Below, piece by piece: positions 24,181-36,064 of a stretch of DNA of 64,000 nt. The translations under genes and the position numbers were made by a program. Within the stretch, counting starts at the first letter, position 1. Every line of letters starts with the position of its first letter. Origin of the DNA: Oryzias latipes (Eukaryota; Chordata; Actinopteri; Beloniformes; Adrianichthyidae); NCBI RefSeq assembly GCF_002234675.1, contig NC_019859.2, positions 32,572,934-32,636,933 on the forward strand, given 5' to 3'. Below the pieces are notes generated by a model. It made no database searches. It was not told the DNA's origin and worked only from the letters and a program-made list of their open reading frames with translations.

Positions 24181-25436
24181 TTTACCTGCCCCGACCTACT
24201 TAACAAAAACACATACTTGGGGTGTTTTTAGTATTAAAAGTAAATATTTTGCCTTGTTGTTTTACATATTTTCCTGACATTGTATAATATATATTAAAAC
24301 AAGTTCATTTTTAGAACAATATTTAAAAAAAGTTAAGTTTTGAATAATTTATTATCATGTTTTTAAATGAGGATACTTGATTAATTTCAAGCATTACAGT
24401 CAAAGCGATACAAAATTCATAGAGATTTATCAAACTCATTACAGAAATGATTAAATAAGTAAAATATATTTTGTATTTCATTAAAGTTGTTATGCTTTTT
24501 ATGTTCATTTGAGCTCATATTGTGAATTTTCTTGCAGTTACAAACCCTGAAGAAGTCCTGCACCGTTATAATATAATAACGGTAATAATGTGTTTTTTAG
24601 AATTCTCCTTTGTACTGTTTTGTACTTAAAACATATTTTATTGTGATGACACTATGTATGCTGCAGACACGTATCATATTAAAGATTGTTGTTTTCACTG
24701 CTGTCTTGTTTCTCTTTAAACTTGTCTCATGTTACAAGAAGTAATCAGGCCAGAATATGTTTTTACAATGTAGTTACTTTACCCTTACCAACAAGTTAGC
24801 ATTGTTTCATGTGGTGAGGTCAGAAGACCAAGTGTGTTCATGTACACTGTACGGGAAGGTAATACGTGTACATACCCAGCATTTACTACTGAAAGTACCA
24901 TGTAATAGAGTGGAAATAGGGCTGACTTTCTTTTACAGTTACAGTTTCATTGTACTTAAGGGGTAAGTACCAAGTAATATTCAAGTGAACATACCCGGTA
25001 TTTAGTAATGAAAGTACCATGTAGTTGAGTGGAAATAGGGCTGACTTTATTTTACAGTTACAGTTTCAGTGTACTTAAGGGGTAGTTTCTGTGGTAAATC
25101 ATGGTAAATACCATGAAACATGCAGTGAGTGCAGACCTAAAGGTCAAGGTACTTTATTTGTACTTACCTTGTTCTTACATGTGGTAAGTACCATAAAAGA
25201 CACCTTTGCACAACATGTAAATACCCAGTAAGAATATTATCAATACCCAGTATGTACCACATAGGTATGAACCAAATAGTACCATATAAATACACAGTAA
25301 GTACCATGTAAGTACAGAGTAGACACAAAAAGTACCATGTAAGTACCCTGAAAGTACCCAGTAGTTACACTATAAGTACCATGTAAATACCACTTAAGTA
25401 CACTGTAAGTACTGTACTGTAAAAGAAAGCGTTACC

Positions 25437-26079
25437 CATTTTTTTTCTGTAGCCCCTCTTGAGTCTGTTATAAGGATTGCTTCAGTGTCAGATGTAAAAT
25501 AATCAGTCTGTATGAAATTGAATAAACCAATTTTTTTCTCTCGATCCATTGGCCTCTGTGAATGAATGTGTAATAATAAGTGACTAGGCTACCATGTTGG
25601 TTGAGGCGATTTTTCCAATTGAGAAAAACAAAACAAATCAAAGCCACAGAGAAAAAGCTAACCATAGGTTATTTTGCTTTTACATTGCTGGTACAGCCCA
25701 GTTGAGGTCAGACTGATTGAATGCGGCTCCTGAACCAAATCGAGTTTGACACTCATGACGTATTTCATGCATGTATCACAAAAGACCGAAATTTTGTACG
25801 TGGAAAATATTAAAATTGTACGTAGCAGCAGTGTGAAATGGCCTTAAAGAGCTGACATGAAGGTCATTGGGGTCACAGAGGATTTCATGTGACTGAAGAT
25901 GACAACAAGCAGACTCCATCTATCTCATCTCTGACACCCACTTTGTTTTCATTCAAGTTTCCATTCTGACGGGGAGTTTTTGGATGATGTTCTCTCAATA
26001 GACCCTGATTCTAACAATCTGCTCATTAGGTAATAATTACATTAGATATTCAGAACACACTGAATTCATTTTGCGATGC
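25437..26079. other. No recognisable gene
   Basis: Between the foldback element and the lectin C poly-A signal I see only AT-rich sequence and a hAT-type end near 25700-25755 (CATGAGTGTCAAACTCGATT on the minus strand). Confidence 0.4.
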
Positions 26080-26085
26080 TTTATT
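26080..26085 (-). terminator. Poly-A signal of lectin C
   Basis: TTTATT on the plus strand is AATAAA on the minus strand, about 200 bases past the stop at 26282, in the conserved 3' UTR. Confidence 0.7.
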
Positions 26086-26281
26086 GAGCCACAGAAAAGT
26101 ATGCAGTAGCAGTAAAAGATTAAATTCCTTAATCAACCCCATTATACCCACAGATTAATATGTTTTCATTATGTCTGAAAAGTAAAGCAGAAAGGACAGC
26201 AGATGATCTGCATCAAGGTTTAAACCTCAGCAAACATCAAGCTATAGTTACTGAATGATCAGAAAGTTTCCAGTGTTTCCA

Positions 26282-29200
26282 CTAAACTTTCTTTTCACAG
26301 ATCCAGAAGTTACTAGTGGTCCACGGTTCATCATTCCAGCTCCTGACTTGGTTGTAGAACTTCAGTTCCACACGATCTTCCCGGTTTCTAAGATTGTTAG
26401 GTTCTCTTGGAGCCCAATAGCTGACACTGAAAACACAATCACAAACAAAATATGATTCTTTTAAACACTGATTTCTTGTATTTAATGATCAATTTTAAAT
26501 AATCAAAATGCATATACCTAGGAGATAGGATACTTCCATCCACCCATCTCCAGGCGTATCCTGATTTGTACAGACCAATCCAGGCCTTGCGGTTAAATCC
26601 TCTGACGAAATTCTTTGTTATGAAGACATTTGAGTTATTAGTTTAGAAATAAAGTTTCAGAGTTGTTTCAGTTTCAGTGTTTCATTATAAACTACTGTTT
26701 TTTGTTGGATCTCGTTTTCTTCCATTTATTAAAAGCATTTTGTAATCAAGTATTTCCATATAAATCAGAGGGAAATGGTGAGCAGAGTTCTAACTCAAAC
26801 ATTTGTGTTCTCACGTTTTCATCAGCATCATTGATGACCACCAGGTCTGCTCCCTTTGACAAACAGTAGTTTCTGCTGGCCGGCCAGTTAGCAGTGGTTG
26901 TAGAGACGTAATAAATACTTCCACGGAAATATGTCCATCCTGGAGGAAAGATTTCAAGTTCAAAAAGAATCTCAAATTATGCCAAAAAAAGAATTAAAAC
27001 AAACAAGAAAGTAACAACAGTAAAAGTCAGATTTACCAGCTTTTAGGACAGTTTCTTGTAGATCTTAAAACACTCAGTCAGTTTCATATCATGAGATCCT
27101 CCACTTCTTCTTGATTCTACTGTAGTTTTCTTTATTTCCTCTAAAACAATATTTTCCAACCCTGGTCCTCGGGATCAAATTCAAATAAATCTTATTTATA
27201 TAGCACCTTTCATGTAAAAAAAAAACAAAAACAAAAAAAACAGCTCGAGGTGCTGTACATGAAAACAAACAATACTGCAGAAAACACCAATCCCTATTCA
27301 TCATCATGTCCTGCTTTTTTTAATCCAACCCTGATCAAATACAACTTCCTTTGATGACTGTCATTGTCAGGCGTCTGCTTATGAGGCAAAAATTATGCAT
27401 CAGGTGTGCATAAGGAGGGAGAGCATGGAAAACATGCAGGACAGCTGGGATGAATGTCTCCCTATGAAAATATTGATTCTACATCAGTCAGGAAATGATC
27501 AATGAACTAACGACAGTTCAAGCTCTTTACTTGAACAACACAATTCCAGACGAAAACATCTAGAGATCGCTTCCATTTTAAATAATTGAATGAAATTAAA
27601 TCAGATTGTCTGAATTTTTATTAACAGCTTATGAGACATGATACAGTCCAAATCATCATTTTGAATATTAATTTTTCCTTTAATGCTTACATCTAATGAT
27701 ATTCACGACTATAAACAATTGTAATATTTTTTTAATTATTTTCAAAGTAAAATGTTTAAAAAGCTATACTGAAAGAGTTGAATATTTTCAATGGCTTTAT
27801 TCAACGACTGTCTCCCACTTACCAATAGGATAATGTGGACCCCCGTCCCATGATCTACGACACTGGGACCCTGTGGAGTTAAAAAAAAACGTTTTGTCTA
27901 GATGATCAAAGATATTCTTTTTTTTTATTTAAAGTTTGTAGATGACAACATTTTTCAAGGTTTTTAAATAATCCATGCATTAACCAAATCAATTATTTGT
28001 TCATTTATTTTACTGTTTTTGCCAAAATCTATACAATTATATGAACTCATCCTGACTTTCTCACACTTACTGAGGACATTCACTTCATGCTGCAGTGAGC
28101 TTCTCTGGGCAATCTCTGACCTCAGCTGTGAGTCTGTGGGAAAATTGAAAGATTTTCAATTACAATAGTAAATACGTTTTTGATCTGAAGGAAGAGTTTT
28201 AAGAACAATAAAGAGTAAAAGAAGAGTTTTTTTGTTGTCCAAAACTGGTCATGAGATGTTTGTTCTGCTAAAAGCTGCTTGGTCGGGCCACATTTACAAC
28301 ACCTCTTGTGGACCCCCTCTTCCCCTGGGTGTCCTCCTCCTGGGCGGGGGTGGCTGGCACCTGCCTGGCTCCTTCCTGGACCAACCAGGGGCCAGACGGG
28401 TGGCTGCCTGGAGCGTGGGGCGGGTCACCCTTAGGGGGTCCTAGCTTGCACTCTCTGTCCCCCCCATGTCTCCCTGACTTCTGGGGCCCCCTGCTAGCCC
28501 TGGCCTGGGTGGCGGATGTGATCACCTGGGGGCTGTTGTTCTCCATCTGCTGCCTTGCGGGTATTGGGGGGGTTCTGGCTGCCGCTGCGGCGGGGGTCTT
28601 GTTGTGGGGATGACTGGGCACTCTCCCTCCTTCTTTTTTACATTCCATCACTCACTAGAGCACAGGTGTTAGCTCACCTTTGCACTAATTTTTTACGTGA
28701 TTGAATGAAATATTTCACACTAGTTGGTTTGAAGGCATAGTTATGCATGTGTGAACATTATTTGTATTGTGTACATGCTGACATGTGAACATCTGTGGAG
28801 CCAACAGGTGCGTTTATAACATTTGAGTGTGTGTGTGGACAGGCCCAGCCCCTTTCAGTCTTGTATGACATCTGCACCTCCTCGAAATGAGTATAACCAT
28901 CCAGAAACTTGTTGCTTTATGCTGCTTCATGGTTTTACCCCCCCCCCCCTTCTATAATCACCCTCCTACCCCCCCTCTCTCTAACATCCCCTCTCTCTTC
29001 TTCCCTTCTTTCCTTTTCCGTCCGGTCCAACACCAAAGATTTTCTAATAAATAAAGTTTGGCCTCGATTACAAAAGGGGTTTATTCAGACATACCTCTAA
29101 TTTGTCAGAATATTTATAACCTCTGTTGTAAAAGTAAAATATGTCCAACACAAGAGGCCTTCAGCTCTCATCTGTTTACCCAGCTGTTGGACAGGATAAG

Positions 29201-31661
29201 TTTAAAAAAAAAACTGCAACAGTTGGCCCACATATTTTTGAACTGCATTTACATGGAAATGTTGAAATAGCAGTTCATTAAAGAGTCATTTTACTGTTTG
29301 TGCCTAAATCTATCAATTCACTGAACACAGGATCCTGACTTTCTCATACTTACTGAGGTCATTCACTTGTTGCTGCAGTGAGCTTCTCTGGGCATTCGCT
29401 GAGCTCAGCTGTGAACCTTTGGGAAAAAGAAAAATATTTTTATTAACAAAGGTAAATATAGTTTTTGATCTGAAGGAAGAGTTTCAGGAACAATAAAGAG
29501 TAAAAGAAGACTTCTACAAAACTGGTCACTAGAGATGTTTGCTCTGCCAAAAGCTGTAATAAACAGCCTTTCTTTCTTGGCTGCAGCAGTTCGTTCATAT
29601 TTTTTAACTTTCATTTACAGAGAAATGTTGAATCCCCAGTTCATTCAAGAATCATTTATTTCATTTTCCTGATGCCTGCACACATTTTTGCCTTTTCTTT
29701 TGATCATATCAATACAATAGTAGAATAGTAAAAAGCAATGACAGTTTTGCTTCTTTTGCTTCTTGCTTTGGATGAGTATTACATAATCAATGTTTTTCCA
29801 GTCATGTTTTTTTCAATATGCTCCAATATTTGGTTTAGCAGTTTAAGTGTTCCAAGTGTTGACATGTGTTACAGTTTTTGTTTAATTTAAGCTCCTGTTA
29901 AGACACAAAATAGAATTCTAAAAAAGGAATATTTAATTTTTCCCCAACAGCAGAGCTGCAACCTCTCAAGGCTAAACTCCGCCTTTACCCGCCTTTTATT
30001 TGTTATAACCTAATGTTGCATTCCGATCAATTAATTTGTTAAGAATAACCCAAAAAAAAAATCACTGGACTTTTTTTTTTGATCAAAAACTAATTAACAT
30101 AAAATTATGTGTATTTCGTATTTTTTTTGCAGCATGGCTCTTCGGATTGTTCTCATTTGCTCATTAAAGCAAACCATCAACATCAAAACTTTGACTAAAT
30201 TAACAAATTGTTATGGTTTAATACTTACCACATGAAATCAGTCCTCGGTTTAGAATATCTTTTTGGTTGTTACAAGCTTGGAGGGTATACGCATCTGAAA
30301 AAAGACCAGTCAGTTGTTTATTTTTTTATTTTTCTTTAATAAAGCAGATCTTATTCTTATTGCGGAATTGATAACATTTAAATTAAGTTTCTTATTTCTA
30401 CTCACTGCAGGGACATGAGATTCTCCCTCTTTGAGCTACGATCTTTTTAAAGGTGGCATTCAGATCTGAAAAAAAAAATAATAATAATTACAACAATGAA
30501 GTGTTCATTTTTTCTTTTTAGTCAGATTTTCTTCATCATTCTTTATTTCATCTGCAGCAATTATCAAGAAAAAAACCCTGATATGATTCCTGCTTGAACG
30601 ATATTAACATTCTTTGCTTTTTCACTTTATTTTGGAAAATATGTAATATAATAATACAATTAAAAATCTAAAATATAAATATATATAAATTATTTTACAT
30701 GAAATTCGTGATAAAAATGGAAAAAGCTGTTTTATTGATTACAAAGAATTGATAGTTTTAAAACTAAGCACATTTAAAACTATAATATTTATTTGGTGTG
30801 CAGTGACAAAATTAAAAAAAGGATCAATTGAGAATCACGTGAACAATTAAAAAAAAACAATAAAAAATCTTCCAACTTACTGGCGATCGCTTTGTTCATC
30901 TCAGCAATTGCTGCAGAACTTGGTGCCAAAACTGTAGAAAATAAAATATGAATAAGTTCTAAAGCACAGCATCATTCACAGCTTAAAGAAATTATTTGTT
31001 TGTTGAACGTAGTTATTACAAACTAGAATTTAGGAATTTTCTTAAACTAAAGCTCAGAAAACAGTAAAACAACCAATAAAAGTATTTTTTTTCATTTGTA
31101 GTTTTACAATTTTATACATATAAACTAGAGAACCAGACTCTGTGTGTTAACCTTCTTAGTGGAGACAGTTTGGTTCTTCAGAAAAGTCCTTCAGTTATTG
31201 CTTTTGCCAGATTTGAACCTTCTAGCTATAGAATCATCAATAGAAACATCATTTATGACATCTGTTGATGCAGTGAAGATTTAGACCAGCATGAATTCAG
31301 TTACACTCACTGTTAGATGATTTAATTGTCAAACTCTCTCCTGTCCCAAAGACTAAGAAGCAAAAAACAACAAGTTAGTGAACTTTGAAGGAAAGTGATT
31401 GAACAGATTTAGCAGATTTAACATTATTAATACATAAACAAGGAAACTGAATATCTTTAAAAATAACTTAAAATAGAATCATGGAATTCAACCTAAATGC
31501 ATGTTTCAATAGTTAGAAGTTAAATACATTCCAACTGTAAATATTCATCAATAGTTAAATTATTTTCTTTAACTCAGGAGAATCAATGACTCCATGAACA
31601 GCTGTGTGGTACCTGAGATCAGGGAAAAGCAGACGAGGATCATCCATCGTGGTTTAATCAT
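26282..31661 (-). CDS. Lectin C: intact 11-exon secreted mannose-type C-type lectin
   Basis: Exons (minus): 31661-31613, 31340-31311, 30931-30881, 30465-30406, 30294-30229, 29416-29354, 28133-28071, 27870-27823, 26939-26815, 26612-26518 and 26426-26282; together 795 nt, 264 aa, all junctions GT/AG and in frame. Residues 1-17 form a signal peptide ([17 protein letters not shown]). Residues 27-143 are a neck with Cys pairs (ISCPC, QACNN, LISCG) and two 21-residue exons of Leu/Gln-rich coiled coil (86-127). Residues 144-264 are the CTLD: WIGL at 196-199, EPN at 225-227, Glu233 and Asn248-Asp249, which are the usual Ca2+/mannose ligands. Cys169 and Cys260 can form the outer disulfide. The inner pair is missing (Arg235 and Trp252 at the expected places). 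The likely role is a secreted, oligomeric pattern-recognition lectin. Introns hold LINE and MITE insertions. The exon layout resembles group II receptors (CD209/ASGR-like), but with a signal peptide rather than a clear membrane anchor; a short anchor cannot be excluded. Confidence 0.85.
27178..27305 (-). mobile_element. LINE 3' tail inside a MITE in lectin C intron 8
   Basis: Minus-strand text GTACAGCACCTCGAGCTG followed by AAAGGTGCTATATAAATAAG is a common fish LINE 3' end. It interrupts the hAT-like MITE that is intact in copy A (12093-12285), so it inserted after the A/C split. Confidence 0.6.
28278..29212 (+). mobile_element. GC-rich non-LTR retrotransposon 3' end in lectin C intron 6
   Basis: This is a diverged, shorter relative of 4960-6100 in the same strand sense (for example CGGGCCACATTTACAACACC and GTCCGGTCCAACACCAAAG), ending in poly-A at 29203-29212. 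It is antisense to the lectin. Relative to copy D about 13 intron bases are missing at the site. Its GC-rich part has open frames on both strands that I do not consider genes. Confidence 0.75.
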
Positions 31662-31740
31662 GGTCCCAGATGTTCACCTGATGCTGCAAAGCAACAAACA
31701 CCAAGAAGAAGAAGTGCAGAAGGAGCTCATCATGGGGCCT

Positions 31741-31748
31741 TATTTATG
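31741..31748 (-). promoter_or_regulatory. TATA-like box of lectin C
   Basis: CATAAATA on the minus strand, 80 bases before the ATG at 31661, in the block conserved across A, B, C and E. Confidence 0.6.
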
Positions 31749-31749
31749 C

Positions 31750-32918
31750 AAAACCTGAACAAACAGGATGGCATCATCAGCATATGCATAAACATGTGTC
31801 TAACCCCTTGGTTTAGTTTTGGCTTTCTTCCAAAAGACAGAACCCGGATCCTCAAATGAAGCAAATAAAGCAGAAGAAATTAAAATGACCTCAAGTCATG
31901 GAAGCCAGTTTATATTACAGGACATTCTGATGATCATATTACCGTTTTAAATGGAAAAACACACAACCTAAGTACATAAAACAGAAATATCCTCAAGTAT
32001 TCTGACACAAAACTCCACAAGGAAGCACACAAATGATTAAATATTAGTCATGACTCTGGATTAAGAAAGTAAAAATTGCAGACTAATGCTGCAATAAAGA
32101 CACATTTTGTATTAAAGACATTCATCTATCATTTTATTACAAACACTGTTGTAATACCAGGTTGACCCTTTTTGTCTTCAGATCTGCCCTGAATCTTTGT
32201 ACTGGAATCATCTTTTGAAAGGAAAATAAGACATTTAAAATCGTCTAACAGCTGTTATCCAACCATAGAGATGAGTTTATCACTGCAGCAATGAGAGAAC
32301 AAGAAACAAACAAACTTAAACAGACATCTGTGAGCAGGTTAGAAGCTTTGAGAGTTCCACATTTTGACTTTGGTCAGGTTTATTTTCTTTCTTGCTTGAC
32401 ATTTAGCTTTTGGGATCTTTTTTCTTCAGTCTCTGACAACACGGTTCCAGGTCCAAGCTGGAGATATCCGTCTCTTTTGGGTCCTCCATGATTCTCTGCT
32501 GTCATTTTCTGGGGCTTTTCCACTTCTAACTGCAGGTTTTCTTCTGCTTCGGTGTTTCTCCACTGTAATAAGAAGTCTTTGCCACAAGAGCAGGAAATGT
32601 AAGATTTTAATTCCTTTAAAAAAAAATCTAAATAAATATTTAATAAAAACCTGTAATGTATTTATGGTAAATATTTAGATATTTTTATTTTTATGCTCTA
32701 AAAAATTTAAATAGAATGAAATGTTAAATTTAACCCACAATTATCAGCTGCTTTTCTCTAACTGCGAGTTCCCAACTCATAATATTCTAGAAGTCAGGAG
32801 ATGCAACAAAAAACTCAACAAACACACACGTGTTCTTCTGTCTAGCAGAAGCAAATATTTAGTAACACATTAGAACAAACTGAATCGTCTCCGTTTTTAT
32901 TGACTTTGCATTGTGTTG
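31750..32918 (-). repeat. Upstream flank of lectin C
   Basis: Inverted counterpart of 2880-3990 and of 39530-40420. Homology ends at about 32918, next to unrelated sequence. No gene is seen. Confidence 0.7.
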
Positions 32919-32928
32919 AGTAACACAC

Positions 32929-33300
32929 TCAGTTAGCTTGGCGGTCACTTGTTCCATAAAGGGATACAACGTAGCTTTGATATCATCAAGAATCTTTTTA
33001 AGGTCTTCGTAGTCCTGGTTTTTCTTAGGGGCCATGGTCAGCTGTCTTTTTTGGAGAAAAATCAACTTTTTAAGTCATTTGAATATAGTTGTATAGCCGC
33101 CATCAGCCCAACTGGTCCATGCTGTAACCTGGAACCGGAACCCATGCATACCCATGCATACCCATTATGACTTGTAGCTTAGATGTTTCAACTGTCATTT
33201 AGGGTAATGGTGTCCAACCCCCGAGCTGCGGACCGGTACGGGCCCGTGGATCAATTGGCACCGGGTCGCAGAAGAAATAATTAATTATACCTGGTTATTA
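32929..33300 (-). repeat. Duplicated fragment with a short MAPKKNQDYEDL frame and a hAT end
   Basis: The minus strand from 33035 reads MAPKKNQDYEDLKKILDDI and continues to a stop near 32859; it may be the start of a LINE ORF1, but this is a guess. 32985-33300 is repeated directly at 34465-34770 with changes. Both copies are followed by a hAT-type end (GGTGTCCAACCCCCG..CTG[C/T]GGACCGGTAC) at 33203 and 34670. Confidence 0.5.
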
Positions 33301-33329
33301 TGTGATGATGAGTTCTATGATGTCTATGA

Positions 33330-34455
33330 TGTCAATTAATATTTTATCTCCATTCCAATGTGGTTTTAAAAAGCATTTTTCTACTACTTTAGCCTTGTTA
33401 AAGTGTCTGATATTTTCTCTCATTTAGATGACATGTTTACTGGTGTCTTATTTATTGACCTTACCAAAGCTTTTGACATGGTAGATTGATCTGTTATTGG
33501 AAAAACCTCATTCTATTCGCTTTGATAGATCCTCTCTCTTTTGGTTCTACTCATACATTTTTTATCTTCAGCAGTGTGGGTTTTTTAAAGGCAGCTATTC
33601 CAATTTTACAAGGATAGACAAATCTGTTCCACAATGTAATCGCTGCCTACGCTGCCACACCATCAGGGCAGTAACTTCCTGCACCACACCCTACATATAT
33701 CTGTTCACTTTATTTTTTTGCATATACTTAACATTTCTTTTTCAAAAATAATACACATTTGATCATAAAATTTATTAACATGTTTCAGTTTACTTTATTA
33801 AAATTTGCTTTATTAATTTGATGTTATGCTTTGAGTTACCAGTGCTAAAGGGAACCATTGTTGCTGCTGCTGACATCTGCTGCTGGAACCATCAAGTCAG
33901 GCCTGACACAACAACGCATGCCAGTCAGCAGAGGCCTTATATTCAGCAGGCAGCTAATTGGTCTGAACCATCACCCAGTGGACAAGGATCTCTTTTTGTG
34001 TTTCTTTACTTTAGTTCCAATTTTGTTGGTCCTCAGTTTCATTCATTGTGTATGTTAATTTATCCCATGTTGGACATTAGTTTAGTTTGTTCTCTGTATT
34101 TTGTCTTAGTCTTTTTTAGTTCCCCCTTGTGTGTCTAGTTGGTTTGATCAGCCACTATATATGTTCCCTTGTGTTTGCAATTAGGGAGGTCAGTTCAATT
34201 ATGTTGGTTTGTCTGTTCAGTTGTCTTCTGTCACATTTAAAGCTTGAGTTAATTTTGTTACTTTGACCTCTTTTAAGGGCCCATTTTTGCCCATTTACAC
34301 ATTTTGAAAAATAAATGTAAATATTTTTGATAAAATTGTTTGCTGTCCTTGCCTTCTACTGCTCGTTCCACCACACACAAGGTTCCTCACTTGGTACCCA
34401 TTTATTTATAATTTTCATTAATGACCTTCCAATTTAATGCATTGACAACAAGATT
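33330..34455 (+). mobile_element. LINE reverse transcriptase fragment split by a solo LTR
   Basis: The plus strand encodes QCGFKKHFSTTLALLK, then GVLFIDLTKAFDMVD (the RT catalytic-region style), then RSSLFWFYSY and DKSVPQ up to 33630; after the LTR it resumes as SSLGTHLFIIFINDLP at 34381-34437. Stops are present. It is an old CR1/jockey-type fragment. Confidence 0.7.
33635..34375 (+). mobile_element. Solo LTR (741 bp) with 5-bp target duplication
   Basis: Starts TGTAATCGC, ends TTCCACCACA, flanked by CACAA at 33630-33634 and 34376-34380. Removing it restores the RT frame text around the join, which confirms the borders. An AAAATAAATG poly-A-like signal lies near 34310, which sets the strand. 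The TG..CA ends fit a gypsy or retroviral LTR. Confidence 0.8.
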
Positions 34456-34856
34456 CAACTCTATCAAGAATCTTTTTAAGGTCTCCGTAGTCCTTGTTTT
34501 TCTTCAGGGCCATGGTCAGCTCTCTTTTTTGGAGTAAAATCAACGTTTTAAGTCATTTGAATATAGTTGTATAGCCGCCGTCAGCCTCTGTGCTATAACC
34601 CGGAACCCATGGATACCCATGTATACCCATTATGACTTGTAGCTGAGATGTTTTAACAGTCACTTAGGGCAGTGGTGTCCAACCCCCGGGCTGTGGACCG
34701 GTACCGGCCCATGGATCAATTGGCACCAGGTCGCAGAAGAAAAAATTAATTATACCTGGTTATTTTTCATTTCTTTTAAGTTTCAATAATCTTTTATTTA
34801 AAAGGTCTTTTTAGCCCCAGAGATGGAAGTCTGGACATCTTTTTTTAAACGGCTGC

Positions 34857-34896
34857 GGATGGATGGATGGATGGATGAATGGATGGTTGGATGGAT
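34857..34896. repeat. (GGAT)n microsatellite
   Basis: About ten GGAT units with GAAT and GGTT variants. Confidence 0.9.
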
Positions 34897-35278
34897 TCTC
34901 TCAGTTGCACCTATGATCACTTGAGTTATAAAGTTTGGTAAGGGGAGGAAAAACGACTAAATTTGAACGATCTTCTATTCTGAAATTTTTTTTTTTTCAA
35001 AAATCGACAGGAATCTGTTTTTTTTTTTTTCGTTTTTTTTTTTTTTTCCAACTTGCAGTGGCGCCTCCAGAAATTGTTCATGGGGGTGGCCGGTAGGGGG
35101 CCACATTAAATCTTGGGGTGGCAAACAAAAACCCTGACCCATATTTTTAAAATTCATTGTACTAAACGTAGTAAAACAACCTTTAGAAAACCAACAGAAA
35201 GTTAAATGCCTACTGATACTTTGTAGAACATTAACTTTTAGTAGATACTACTATAGATTCTAGTAGATATCATCAGAT

Positions 35279-36064
35279 CAGTGTTTTTCAACCTTTTTGA
35301 GCCACGGCACACTTTAACCTTGACAAAAATCCTGTCTGTATGATCTGCAGCCCCTCCACAATCTCACATGCATTTTTGTGATAATTGTGGTAGAAAAAGA
35401 TGGAAGTTGCAGCTGTTTTTCTAAAAGATGGAATAAGAGTTAAGTTAGAAGATTTAAAAAACGTTTGATGTGTGTTTGTTGTTGTTTCAAGACGTTAAGA
35501 GGAGAGGCCCATTGTGCGCCGAGATGCTGTCACTTTAACCCAATGCATCATGGGAGATGTAGTGATGGCAGACAGACTAGCGCCTCTGAGCTTCTTTGTT
35601 TTGTTCACTTGTTCAACGTTCTGACACCGGATTCTGTGGAAAGCTACACCGCTAAAGACGAGCTTTGGCTGGTATTTTTGTTAGAACTGAGAGACTTTAT
35701 GAGCTTAATCGAATCAAGGGTGTGAAAACTTTAACCACTTCTGATTGGTCAGACTGAGGACATGTGATTAAGCCTCCAAGAATGATTGGTGGAGACAGTA
35801 AAAGGGGCGGGACATTTCAGAAAACAGTTAATACTGGAGTTAAATCGCGGTACCGTCATTCTTATCAAAATGTCTTTAATAGAATCAAATAAACACTAAG
35901 AAAAAAGTATTTTACGATCTCTCATATTCCTAACTTCTCAGTGTTTTATCAGGGTTTGTTTGGATGAACACAGAGCTGAAATCCTGGAGATGGTAAATGT
36001 TTTTAGATCAGTTAATGAGGGCATCTCCCACGGCACACCTGACCACACTGGTTGAAAAACACTG
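35279..36064. mobile_element. Nested nonautonomous hAT-like element
   Basis: Terminal inverted repeats CAGTGTTTTTCAACC and GGTTGAAAAACACTG are perfect over 15 bases. Both ends carry GCCACGGCACAC..-type subterminal text. An 86-codon frame at 35465-35725 has no recognisable domain. The flanking 8 bases agree only partly (CATCAGAT / CATTAGTA). Confidence 0.7.

Larger units (their letters stand above)
19336..25436. mobile_element. Large foldback element with ~1.1 kb inverted arms, containing a nested palindromic element
   Basis: The left end GGTAACACTTTCTTTTACAG and the right end on the opposite strand, GGTAACGCTTTCTTTTACAG, match. Both arms carry the same block of short GGTACTTACA-type tandem repeats (19370-19700 and 25140-25430), then unique sequence containing TTTGTACTGTTTTGTACTTA and its complement. 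The left arm resumes after the nested element (20318-22942) at 22943-23210 and pairs with 24328-24560. A loop of about 1.1 kb (23210-24328) lies between the arms. Without the nested insert the element is about 3.5 kb. I see no transposase and no clear target-site duplication, so the superfamily is open. Confidence 0.75.

Noticed and set aside
15069-26040. Search for exons 2-11 of lectin B
   Set aside because: No exon-like match on the plus strand; homology to the lectin unit ends at about 15069.
35465-35725. Possible gene of 86 codons
   Set aside because: It lies within a nonautonomous hAT-like element and shows no domain or splice partners.
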